This document shows positions 1-6,497 of a stretch of DNA of 8,073 nucleotides, piece by piece. The notes under the pieces are model-generated. The model had not been told where the DNA came from, ran no database searches, and saw only the letters and a list, made by a program, of their open reading frames with translations. A program made the position numbers and the translations under genes. Location: assembly GCA_023246135.1 (NCBI GenBank), contig JAHFJB010000013.1, positions 1 through 8,073 of the forward strand, given 5' to 3'. Position 1 is the stretch's first letter; each line of letters starts with the position of its first letter. This DNA is from Candidatus Parcubacteria bacterium. GTDB taxonomy: Bacteria > Patescibacteriota > Patescibacteriia > UBA1558 > GWA2-36-10.

Positions 1-2
1 TC

Positions 3-65
3 TGTTCAGTTCTAGGTCTTATTTTGGCGATCATTGATTTGCATCTATGGAAAATCACTTTGTAG
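3..65 (+). CDS. mraY: 3' end of probable mraY (phospho-MurNAc-pentapeptide transferase), partial
   Basis: An open frame enters from the left edge and ends at a TAG at 63-65. Its 20 visible residues read CSVLGLILAIIDLHLWKITL: a hydrophobic stretch followed by a short polar tail. MraY proteins end in just this way, with a last membrane helix and a few residues such as LATLKVR in E. coli. The position directly before murD is the classical place of mraY in dcw clusters. MraY transfers phospho-MurNAc-pentapeptide to undecaprenyl phosphate at the inner face of the membrane, making lipid I. The frame overlaps the murD start by 19 bp, suggesting translational coupling. Too little sequence is visible to prove the family, so the name rests mainly on gene order and the membrane-like C terminus. 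Confidence 0.6.
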   Translation, partial: CSVLGLILAIIDLHLWKITL

Positions 66-1459
66 GCAAAAAGGTATTAGTCATGGGTTTGGGACTGCAC
101 GGCGGTGGAGTCTCGGTTGTTCGGTGGCTTTTGAAAAACAAGGCCCAAGTGACTATTACTGATCTCAAGATTAGCAGTGAATTGAAGTTTAGTTTAAATA
201 AAATCAAAAAACTGCCAGGCGCTAAAAATATAAGATATACTTTGGGCCGGCATGAATTTGAAGATTTTACCAATCAAGATTTGATTATCCAGAATCCGGG
301 TGTGCCTACGAATTCTCCTTATATAAAAAAAGCTCGTGAGTTCGGCATTCCTATTGTCAATGAAGCGGTGATGTTTTTTGGGCGCTATGCTGGCAAAACT
401 ATTGGTGTGACCGGGACACGGGGTAAGTCTACAACCGCCTCATTACTCCACCATATCTTGAAAAGCCCTATAAAGGGCAATGTTTTGACCGGTAATATTG
501 CTACAACGCCATTTTTTGATATTGTAGATAAGCTCAAGAAAAATTCTTGGCCAGTAGCCGAGCTGTCTAGTTGGCATTTGGAACTCATGGATGAGTATAA
601 GATTTCACCGGCTATTGGCGTTGTTACCAATGTTCTTAGAGATCATCTCAATCGCTACAGCAGTTTTCGTGATTATCAATTGGCTAAGTTTGCTATTATT
701 AAGCATCAGTCTAAAAGTGATATAGCTGTTTTAAATGCCGATAATATTATTAGTAAAAATTTTGCCAAGCACACTAAGTCTAAAGTTTATTTTTTCTCAT
801 TGAAGAAAAAAGTTAAAGGCGCTTACCTTGAAGATAAACATATTTATTTTTTTGATGGACAGAAAAATATTTTGGTTATGCCCACTGATAGAATCAGGCT
901 TCTAGGTCGTCATAATCTGGCCAATATCTTGGCAGCGGTTACTGTGGCCAAGGTCTTGCGTATTAGTAATGATAAAATCAAAAAAGCGGTCAATAGTTTC
1001 AGGGGGATTGACTATCGCTTAGAGTATAAAGGTAAGGTTAGAGGTAGAGATATTTACAATGATTCTACGGCTACTAGTCCAGATGCTACTCTGGCGGCAA
1101 TTAATGCGCTTGGTAGTAGGTCAATAGTTTTGATTGCTGGTGGAGTTAACAAGGATTTGGACTATGCGCTGCTTGCTAAAAAAATAAAATCTAAAGTAAA
1201 ATTTTTGGCTCTTTTGTCAGGCACTGGTTCAGATAGTTTGCTCACAGAGCTAAAAAAAATAAAATATCCCACTGATAAATATCAGGCTAATATCAATAAG
1301 TTACCGGTAGCCTGGGCTTTGTCTTTAAAAAAATCTTCCGTTGGTGATGTGATTGTCTTATCGCCAGGCGGAGCTAGTTTTAATATGTTTATCAATGAGT
1401 TTGATAGAGCTAGGCAATTTGATAAGTTGATACATGATAGTCAAAAGGCGAAAAAATAA
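47..1459 (+). CDS. murD: UDP-N-acetylmuramoyl-L-alanine:D-glutamate ligase MurD
   Basis: MurD is the cytoplasmic ATP-dependent ligase that adds D-glutamate to UDP-MurNAc-L-alanine. All three Mur ligase domains are visible in 470 residues, somewhat longer than the usual 440-450. An N-terminal Rossmann-like domain starts with KKVLVMGLGLHGGG (8-21). The central ATPase has the P-loop GVTGTRGKSTT (120-130), AELSSWHLE (171-179, matching the usual ELSSFQLE), NVLRDHLNRY (195-204) and a lysine at 214 in QLAKFAII that aligns with the carbamylated lysine of E. coli MurD. The C-terminal domain shows GRHNLAN (287-293), NDSTATSPDAT (338-348), AGGVNKDLD (364-372) and LSPGGASFNMF (438-448). The P-loop has Arg where Mur ligases usually have Asn or His (GTNGKT/GTHGKT). 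ATG 47 is the only start ahead of the first beta strand, because an in-frame TGA lies at 35-37. It overlaps mraY by 19 bp and ftsW by 26 bp, and no Shine-Dalgarno is seen. Confidence 0.95.
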   Translation: MENHFVGKKVLVMGLGLHGGGVSVVRWLLKNKAQVTITDLKISSELKFSLNKIKKLPGAKNIRYTLGRHEFEDFTNQDLIIQNPGVPTNSPYIKKAREFGIPIVNEAVMFFGRYAGKTIGVTGTRGKSTTASLLHHILKSPIKGNVLTGNIATTPFFDIVDKLKKNSWPVAELSSWHLELMDEYKISPAIGVVTNVLRDHLNRYSSFRDYQLAKFAIIKHQSKSDIAVLNADNIISKNFAKHTKSKVYFFSLKKKVKGAYLEDKHIYFFDGQKNILVMPTDRIRLLGRHNLANILAAVTVAKVLRISNDKIKKAVNSFRGIDYRLEYKGKVRGRDIYNDSTATSPDATLAAINALGSRSIVLIAGGVNKDLDYALLAKKIKSKVKFLALLSGTGSDSLLTELKKIKYPTDKYQANINKLPVAWALSLKKSSVGDVIVLSPGGASFNMFINEFDRARQFDKLIHDSQKAKK

Positions 1460-2594
1460 TTTATTAGCGTGGTTTTTAGAACCCTTTGTCAGAACTAGGC
1501 ACAATGTTGGCCAGCCTGACATGGTTTTGTTTATAGTCGTCGGTATTTTGTTATTTTTAGGTTTGATTTTTTTATCATCAGCTTCTTCCACTCAAGCTTT
1601 TTATCAACATCATGATACTTATCGTTTCGTGAAACAACAACTCATACACGGCATTATTCCCGGCTTGATTCTATTCTATATGGCTCTGCGTGTGGATTAT
1701 AATTTTTATAAAAAATTTACTTATTTATTTTTGGGTGCTTCGATAATTTTATTGTTTTTGGTATTTATTAGTAATTTTAAAAGTGGTTTTGGTACAGCCC
1801 AGTCTTGGATTAGTTTTGGTTCTTTAGTATTTCAGCCTAGTGAACTGGTCAAATTGCTTTTTATATTATTTTTAGCCGGCTGGTTTGATAAGCGAGGACA
1901 GGAAATGGTTAATTTTAAGACTACTACTATTCCTTTTATTATAATTTTTTTAGTGATTAGCTTTCTCCTTATTAAACAGCCGGACGTTGGTACTTTGAGT
2001 ATTATCGCTATTACGGCATTATCAATGTATTATGCGGCTGGCGCTCATTGGAAACACTTGGGGTTGATACTGGCGGGCGGCGCCTTGTCTTTTGTGGTTT
2101 TAATAAAAGCCGCGTCTTATCGTTTGGCCCGTTTTTCGGCTTGGTTTAATCCTGAAGTTGATCCTCAAGGAATTGGTTGGCAAATTAAACAAGCTCTAAT
2201 TGCAGTTGGTTCAGGTGGTTGGTTTGGTCAGGGCTTAGGCGCTTCTCGACAAAAATCATATTTGCCTATGCCAGCCAATGATTCTATTTTTGCCGTGATT
2301 GCCGAAGAAATTGGTTTTATATTTACGGCCGCTTTGTTGTGTTTGTTTACAGTTTTTATGTACAAAGGTTTTCAGATTGCCAAAAATGCGCCGGATAATT
2401 TCTCTAAGTTGTTGGCCCTAGGTATTACTATGTGGATTTCTTCTCAGATATTTATAAATATTGCTGGCATGATACAGCTTATGCCTATTACTGGCGTGCC
2501 TTTACCATTTATATCCCTAGGTGGCACTAACCTAGTTATGACCTTGCTATCAGTGGGAATTTTAGCTAATATATCTAGATTTAGCCGAAATTAA
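1434..2594 (+). CDS. ftsW: SEDS-family lipid II polymerase FtsW
   Basis: This is a polytopic membrane protein of 386 residues, the usual FtsW size, with about ten hydrophobic segments after a basic cytoplasmic N terminus of about 29 residues. FtsW polymerises lipid II into glycan strands at the division septum, normally with a class B PBP that is not in this window. SEDS hallmarks are WISFGSLVFQPSELVKL (125-141), QPDVGT (182-187), ANDSIFAVIAEEIG (281-294) and the C-terminal signature MPITGVPLPFISLGGTN (350-366). Asp283 in the AND-SIFAV motif aligns with the catalytic aspartate of SEDS enzymes. FtsW and RodA are close relatives; the place between murD and murG argues for FtsW. ATG 1434 overlaps murD by 26 bp. 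A later ATG at 1521 (residue 30) starts right at the first membrane segment and is a possible alternative. Neither has a Shine-Dalgarno. Confidence 0.94.
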   Translation: MIVKRRKNNLLAWFLEPFVRTRHNVGQPDMVLFIVVGILLFLGLIFLSSASSTQAFYQHHDTYRFVKQQLIHGIIPGLILFYMALRVDYNFYKKFTYLFLGASIILLFLVFISNFKSGFGTAQSWISFGSLVFQPSELVKLLFILFLAGWFDKRGQEMVNFKTTTIPFIIIFLVISFLLIKQPDVGTLSIIAITALSMYYAAGAHWKHLGLILAGGALSFVVLIKAASYRLARFSAWFNPEVDPQGIGWQIKQALIAVGSGGWFGQGLGASRQKSYLPMPANDSIFAVIAEEIGFIFTAALLCLFTVFMYKGFQIAKNAPDNFSKLLALGITMWISSQIFINIAGMIQLMPITGVPLPFISLGGTNLVMTLLSVGILANISRFSRN

Positions 2595-2595
2595 T

Positions 2596-3624
2596 ATGAT
2601 CAGTAATCGTCCCAAAATATTATTAGCTGGCGGCGGAACTCTAGGGTCCGTCAGTCCACTTCTAGCTATTGCCAAAAAATATGAGGCAGAGTATTTGTTT
2701 GTTTGCAGTCAGAGCGGACCGGAAAAAGATATTATCGCCGAAAACAACATAACCTATATAGCCATTAACAGCAGTAAGTGGCGTCGTTATTTTTCTTGGC
2801 ATAATTTTGTTGATATTTTTAAATTAAAAATTAATACTTGGCGCGCTTTGGCTATAATTCATAAGTTTAGACCTGACCTGATACTTACTGCCGGCAGTTT
2901 TGTGGCTGTGCCGGTTGTTTGGGCAGCTTGGATTCTCCGCGTGCCAGTTATAGTCCATCAGCAGGATATCAAGGTTGGTTTGGCCAATCGCTTGATGGCG
3001 CCTTTTGCTAAAAAAATCACCGTAGTTTTTCCCGAGCAGGAAAATGATTTTAAAAGAAAAAAAGTAGTTGTCACTGGTAATCCGGTTAGAGATTTTACCA
3101 AGCATGATTATGATAAATCGATTATAGTTATTACTGGCGGGGGATTGGGAGCCCGAAGCCTCAATGATTTTATCAAACCGTTTATACCAAAATTGTTGAC
3201 TGAGTACGAAGTTCACCATGTCTTGGGTTCCAAAAATTGGGACCAGCGCCTGGAACTAGAGGGTTATCAGCCCTATAAGTTTGTCAGTTCTGGCATGCTG
3301 GATCTCTTGTCGCAAGCCGATATTATAATTTCTCGTGCGGGCATGTCTTTGATATCAGAAGCAGCCAGGCTAAAAAAATCTTTGGTCTTAGTGCCTATAC
3401 CCAAGAGTCATCAAGAGCTCAATGCTAGCTTTTTGGCCAAGCATAATGCTGCTCTTATGGTCAGGCAGGGCTCTTATCAAATTATGGAAAGGTATTTAGA
3501 CAAGCTTTTGACTAGTAGTGAACTTCGTCAAGGACTAGCTGATAACTTGTATAATTTATTTCCCCAAAATGCTATCAATGATTATGTGATTTTGATAAAT
3601 AGTGTTTTAGGGAAAGATAAGTAA
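2596..3624 (+). CDS. murG: UDP-GlcNAc:lipid I N-acetylglucosaminyltransferase MurG, divergent
   Basis: MurG is the peripheral membrane GT-B glycosyltransferase that adds GlcNAc to lipid I, giving lipid II. At 342 residues it is slightly short (355-360 is common). The N-terminal domain starts at KILLAGGGTLGSVSPLLAIA (7-26), followed by DLILTAGSFVAVPVVWAA (94-111), VPVIVHQQDIKVGLANRL (116-133) and GNPVRDF (161-167). The C-terminal donor domain shows ITGGGLGARSLN (179-190), ISRAGMSLISEAA (245-257) and HQELNASFLAKH (272-283), the last matching the QQxxNA region. Several signature residues differ: the usual GGTGGH glycine loop reads GGTLGS, HEQN reads HQQD, and GGSQGAR reads GGGLGAR. Overall architecture and position between ftsW and murC still support MurG. 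The start lies 1 nt after the ftsW stop, so the two are probably translationally coupled. Confidence 0.9.
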   Translation: MISNRPKILLAGGGTLGSVSPLLAIAKKYEAEYLFVCSQSGPEKDIIAENNITYIAINSSKWRRYFSWHNFVDIFKLKINTWRALAIIHKFRPDLILTAGSFVAVPVVWAAWILRVPVIVHQQDIKVGLANRLMAPFAKKITVVFPEQENDFKRKKVVVTGNPVRDFTKHDYDKSIIVITGGGLGARSLNDFIKPFIPKLLTEYEVHHVLGSKNWDQRLELEGYQPYKFVSSGMLDLLSQADIIISRAGMSLISEAARLKKSLVLVPIPKSHQELNASFLAKHNAALMVRQGSYQIMERYLDKLLTSSELRQGLADNLYNLFPQNAINDYVILINSVLGKDK

Positions 3625-3630
3625 TGATAT

Positions 3631-5001
3631 ATGCGTTTAAATTTAGATAAAATAAATAAAATATATCTGTCCGGCATTGGTGGCATTGGTTTGTCAGCCT
3701 TGGCTTATTATTTTCTAAATTTAAAAAAACAAGTCATTGGCTCAGATTTGGCTGAATCAGAGGTGACTCGTCGTTTGTTGGATAAAGGTATAGATATTTA
3801 TTTTAAGCAAAAGGGAACCAACATTACTTCGGATATTGATTTGCTTATTTATTCATCAGCCTTACCTAGCGATCATCCAGAACTGGTCAAGGCCAAGACT
3901 ATGAATATACCGACTTTGACTTATTTTGAATTCTTGGGTTTTTTAAGTAAAAAATACAGGACTGTGGCTGTAGCTGGTACCAATGGCAAGACTACTACCA
4001 CCGCTATGCTAGGCTTAGCCCTAGAGAAGGCTGGGCTAGATCCTACTGTTATAGTTGGTAGTTTGGTTCCAGAATGGGGCTCTAATTTCCGTTTTGGGCA
4101 GTCAGATATATTAGTAGTTGAGGCTTGCGAGTGGCAGGCTCATATGCTGGAGATAAAACCGCAAATTATCATTCTTACCAATGTGGCTGAGGATCATTTA
4201 GATTATTACAAAGATTTAGCCGATATAAAAAAGCATTTTCAAAAATTTGTCGGTAAGTTGCCGGCCGGTGGTTTATTTATAAAGAATTTTGATGATGTTA
4301 GTAGTGAATCAATTAAATTTTCTGGGCCAACTTTGACTTTCGGCAAAACCAATAAGGCTGATTATCATTTTAGTGATTTGAAGATTGATACTGGCCAGCA
4401 AAGATTGGCTGTTTATAAAAACAAAGAATTATTTTCCGAAATTGATTTGTCTATTCCAGGTGAATACAACATCTATAATTCTTTAGCGGCTATAGTAGCG
4501 GCTGATTATTTGGGTGCCAACAAGCACCAGTTGTGGAATGCCTTGCATGATTTCAAAGGCCCGTGGCGTCGTTTTGAAAAAGTCGGCACCAGTAAGACTA
4601 ATATCGTGATTTCCGATTATGCTCATCACCCAGACTCTATTCAGGGCTTACTTCGAGCGGCCAAAGATTTTTATCCAGATAAAAAAATAATTGTTATTTT
4701 TCAGCCTCATCACCACAATCGCACTCAGACCTTGTTGGAAGATTTTGCCAAGAGTTTTTATCTGGCGGATCAGGTGATAGTGTCCGAGATTTATCAAGTC
4801 TCTGGTCGGGAAGACAAAAAACATGAGGCTGTCACTAGCCAGGATCTCTTAGATAAGATGAATCACAACAAAAAATACTATGCCGCGGATTTCAAAGCCA
4901 TAAAAAATATTTTAAAGAAAATAAATCCGACGAATTCAGTACTGTTATTTATTGGCGCTGGCGACATTGATAATTTAGCTAGAGAGTTAGTAAAAAAATA
5001 A
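3631..5001 (+). CDS. murC: UDP-N-acetylmuramate:L-alanine ligase MurC
   Basis: MurC joins L-alanine to UDP-MurNAc in the cytoplasm, the first step of stem peptide building. The protein has 456 residues, the normal length. The N-terminal domain begins with IYLSGIGGIGLSALA (11-25), followed by GSDL (37-40), IYSSALPSDHPEL (73-85) and IPTLTYFEFLGFL (93-105). The ATPase domain has the P-loop VAGTNGKTTTT (114-124), VVEACEWQAHML (162-173) and LTNVAEDHLDYY (182-193). The C-terminal domain shows FKGPWRRFEKVG (308-319), DYAHHPDSI (329-337) and IFQPHHHNRTQ (356-366). Asn replaces the usual MurC His in GTHGKT, and CEW replaces the DES of the common EADES motif. The Ala-His-His-Pro and Phe-Gln-Pro-His motifs still mark it as MurC rather than MurD, E or F. 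The start is 6 nt after murG; an ATG at 3624 in another frame stops after eight codons. A purine run near 3611-3615 is too distant to be a convincing Shine-Dalgarno. Confidence 0.94.
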   Translation: MRLNLDKINKIYLSGIGGIGLSALAYYFLNLKKQVIGSDLAESEVTRRLLDKGIDIYFKQKGTNITSDIDLLIYSSALPSDHPELVKAKTMNIPTLTYFEFLGFLSKKYRTVAVAGTNGKTTTTAMLGLALEKAGLDPTVIVGSLVPEWGSNFRFGQSDILVVEACEWQAHMLEIKPQIIILTNVAEDHLDYYKDLADIKKHFQKFVGKLPAGGLFIKNFDDVSSESIKFSGPTLTFGKTNKADYHFSDLKIDTGQQRLAVYKNKELFSEIDLSIPGEYNIYNSLAAIVAADYLGANKHQLWNALHDFKGPWRRFEKVGTSKTNIVISDYAHHPDSIQGLLRAAKDFYPDKKIIVIFQPHHHNRTQTLLEDFAKSFYLADQVIVSEIYQVSGREDKKHEAVTSQDLLDKMNHNKKYYAADFKAIKNILKKINPTNSVLLFIGAGDIDNLARELVKK

Positions 5002-5005
5002 ATTT

Positions 5006-5926
5006 ATGAATATACAAAAACAGGTTTTATTAAAGGACTACGCCACTTTCAAAATCGGCGGCCCGGCGGATTATTTTGTAGAAGTAGGGTCAGTAGAGGA
5101 GGTGGCCGAGGCAGTGGCTTGGGCCAAGGAGCATGGGCAAAAGATATTTGCTTTAGGCGGTGGCAGTAACCTCTTAGTATCAGATTTAGGATTTAGAGGT
5201 TTAGTAATAAAGCTTGGTCTCAAAAGATTGGATTTTGATGGACAAAAAGTCGTAGTCGGCGCTGGAGTATTTTTAGCTTATCTGCTCAATCAAGCCTTGG
5301 ATAGTGAATTAACTGGTTTAGAATTTTTAGCAGGCATACCCGGCACAGTGGGCGGAGCGGTCAGAGGTAATGCTGGAACTTATGGCCTAGCTATGGATAG
5401 TGTGATTAGGCAGGTAAATTATTTGGATGAAAATTTTAATTTGCAGAGCATGGTCACCAGTCAAGCGGAATTCAGTTATCGGCACAGTATTTTTAAAACA
5501 AAACCTTACATTATATTAGAAGTAGAGCTAGAGCTAAAGTCTGGCGATGTGTCAGGAGCCAGAACACTGGTGGCTGAGCGTTTAAAATATCGTAAGGATA
5601 CCCAGCCCAACGAACCATCAGCCGGTTGTATTTTCAAAAATATTCGCTTTGAGGATGTAAATATTGATGATTTAAAAGCTAGGGGCATAGAGATTGACAA
5701 ATTTACCCAGCATCGCAAAATTCCGGCTGCTTATATAATAGAGAAAACTGGTTTAAAGGGTTATGCTATTGGTGACGCTCAAGTATCAGAAAAACATTCT
5801 AACTATATAATCAACAAGGGACAGGCCAAATCCGATGAGGTGGTGATGCTCATTAGTTATATAAAACAACAGGTTAGAGACAAATATGGCCTTCAGTTGC
5901 AAGAGGAAGTTCAATTGTTAGTTTAG
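5006..5926 (+). CDS. murB: UDP-N-acetylenolpyruvoylglucosamine reductase MurB (type II)
   Basis: MurB is the FAD enzyme that uses NADPH to reduce UDP-GlcNAc-enolpyruvate to UDP-MurNAc, supplying the substrate of MurC. The 306 residues match the shorter type II group. The FAD-binding domain shows TFKIGGPADYFVE (14-26), FALGGGSNLLVSD (48-60) and LAGIPGTVGGAVRGNAGTYG (108-127). The substrate domain shows FSYRHSIFK (156-164) with Arg159, PSAGCIFKN (204-212), GLKGYAIGDAQVSEKHSNYI (249-268) and EEVQLL near the C terminus, where Glu301 is the likely catalytic acid. The residue that protonates the intermediate, a serine in E. coli MurB, is Cys208 here. Cysteine occurs at this position in some other MurB proteins as I recall, and it can serve as a proton donor. 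The ATG lies 4 nt after the murC stop. This is the last gene of the cell wall block. Confidence 0.96.
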   Translation: MNIQKQVLLKDYATFKIGGPADYFVEVGSVEEVAEAVAWAKEHGQKIFALGGGSNLLVSDLGFRGLVIKLGLKRLDFDGQKVVVGAGVFLAYLLNQALDSELTGLEFLAGIPGTVGGAVRGNAGTYGLAMDSVIRQVNYLDENFNLQSMVTSQAEFSYRHSIFKTKPYIILEVELELKSGDVSGARTLVAERLKYRKDTQPNEPSAGCIFKNIRFEDVNIDDLKARGIEIDKFTQHRKIPAAYIIEKTGLKGYAIGDAQVSEKHSNYIINKGQAKSDEVVMLISYIKQQVRDKYGLQLQEEVQLLV

Positions 5927-5931
5927 GTTGT

Positions 5932-5953
5932 TTTTAGCTAATATTAGCCAAAA
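5932..5953. repeat. Imperfect inverted repeat just after murB
   Basis: The core GCTAATATTAGC (5937-5948) is a perfect 12-bp palindrome. It is flanked by TTTT on the left and AAAA on the right, which extend the pairing after one A/C mismatch (5936 against 5949). As RNA it could form an AT-rich hairpin six bases after the murB stop. There is no T run behind it on either strand, so it is not a standard intrinsic terminator. It could be a weak 3' end or processing signal separating the cell wall transcript from the ribosomal one. Its function is unproven. Confidence 0.35.
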
Positions 5954-5996
5954 TATATATAGATTATCAGCTCAACAGTTATTTGCCCAAGAATAA

Positions 5997-6031
5997 TTGA
6001 CAATTTCAAAAAAATCTGTATAATATAGGGG
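5997..6031 (+). promoter_or_regulatory. Sigma70-type promoter of the infA ribosomal operon
   Basis: A -35 box TTGACA (5997-6002) and a -10 box TATAAT (6019-6024) both match the bacterial housekeeping consensus in all six positions, with a 16-bp spacer. The predicted start is a G near 6030-6031, giving a leader of about 100 nt before infA. It is the only full consensus pair I found in an intergenic stretch, and it sits exactly between the cell wall block and the ribosomal block. Strong promoters are expected for ribosomal protein operons. It should drive infA, rpmJ, rpsM, rpsK, rpsD and the gene beyond. Confidence 0.85.
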
Positions 6032-6058
6032 CGTTTATTGGCATATTTAATTTTTAAT

Positions 6059-6122
6059 GTTTTTTGTGTTATTTTAGGGAAAATTCTTGTATAGTTTTGC
6101 CTACACAAGGAATTCCTTTTTT
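6059..6122 (+). promoter_or_regulatory. Candidate attenuator in the infA leader: hairpin plus T run with competing pairing
   Basis: Bases 6084-6094 pair with 6101-6111 around a six-base loop (6095-6100), with one A/C mismatch (6091/6104) and one G/U pair (6085/6110). After a small AA/A internal loop, 6078-6081 pair with 6113-6116. Six T follow directly (6117-6122), which is the shape of an intrinsic terminator placed 8 nt before the infA ATG. Bases 6059-6069 can instead pair with 6103-6113 in 11 continuous pairs, three of them G/U; this would break the hairpin, as an antiterminator does. The hairpin also covers the purine run AAGGAA (6107-6112). I paired the bases by hand and computed no energies. 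The stem is AT-rich, so strength is uncertain. The ligand or protein, if any, is unknown. Confidence 0.45.
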
Positions 6123-6130
6123 GTATAAAA

Positions 6131-6367
6131 ATGATAGATAGTGATCCAAAGGTAAATAGAAAAGGTTTTTTAGAAATAGACGGCGAGGTAATTGAGTTAC
6201 TGCCCAATGCTAATTTTAAGGTTGTTTTGATAAACGGCCATGAGATTTTGGCTCATTTATCAGGCCGGATGCGTATGAATAAAATCCGAATTTTACCGGG
6301 GGACAAGGTAACAGTTGAACTTAGCCCCTATGATATGAGCAAGGGTAGAGTAGTATTTAGAAAATAA
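6131..6367 (+). CDS. infA: Translation initiation factor IF-1
   Basis: IF-1 binds the A site of the 30S subunit and helps IF-2 and IF-3 start translation. The 78-residue protein is a single S1-like OB fold. It carries the family signatures [18 protein letters not shown] (14-31), [16 protein letters not shown] (35-50), [17 protein letters not shown] (52-68) and KGRVVFRK at the end. It is about six residues longer than the usual 72 because of an unusual N terminus ([12 protein letters not shown]) in place of the common MAKED-like start. ATG 6131 is the first ATG after the leader. There is no ATG, GTG or TTG codon in frame between it and the conserved core that would give the shorter form, and upstream the frame meets a TAG at 6092-6094. 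The nearest purine run, AAGGAA at 6107-6112, lies 18 nt upstream, too far for a normal Shine-Dalgarno. Confidence 0.95.
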   Translation: MIDSDPKVNRKGFLEIDGEVIELLPNANFKVVLINGHEILAHLSGRMRMNKIRILPGDKVTVELSPYDMSKGRVVFRK

Positions 6368-6375
6368 ATAATAAT

Positions 6376-6489
6376 ATGAAAGTTAGAGCTTCTGTTAAAA
6401 AAATGTGTAAGGATTGCAAGGTTGTGCGACGCAGTGGTCACCTCGTTTGTATTTGTAAAAATCCTAAACACAAACAAAGACAAGGGTAG
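6376..6489 (+). CDS. rpmJ: 50S ribosomal protein L36
   Basis: This short gene encodes 37 residues, the standard length of L36. It starts [15 protein letters not shown], continues [15 protein letters not shown], and ends PKHKQRQG, all typical of the family. L36 is a small zinc-ribbon protein of the large subunit. The expected ligands Cys11, Cys14, Cys27 and His32 are all present, so this is the zinc-binding form; an extra Cys sits at 25. It begins 8 nt after the infA stop, and infA followed by rpmJ is a common bacterial arrangement. No Shine-Dalgarno is visible before the ATG, so expression may depend on coupling to infA. Confidence 0.96.
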   Translation: MKVRASVKKMCKDCKVVRRSGHLVCICKNPKHKQRQG

Positions 6490-6497
6490 CTGTTGAA

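Noticed and set aside
55..630. Open frames on the minus strand inside murD (55-273 and 385-630)
   Set aside because: They lie fully within a confident murD gene, resemble no family and have no initiation signal. They are antisense shadows.
2824..3219. 131-codon minus-strand frame inside murG
   Set aside because: The length is notable but the translation is low in recognisable motifs and fully antisense to conserved MurG motifs.
5932..5953. Intrinsic terminator after murB
   Set aside because: The inverted repeat has a weak AT-rich stem and no following T run on either strand, so I list it only as a repeat.
5944..6207. 87-codon minus-strand frame over the murB-infA gap
   Set aside because: It runs against infA and across its promoter and leader. 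Its composition reflects AT-rich non-coding DNA, and no family is recognised.
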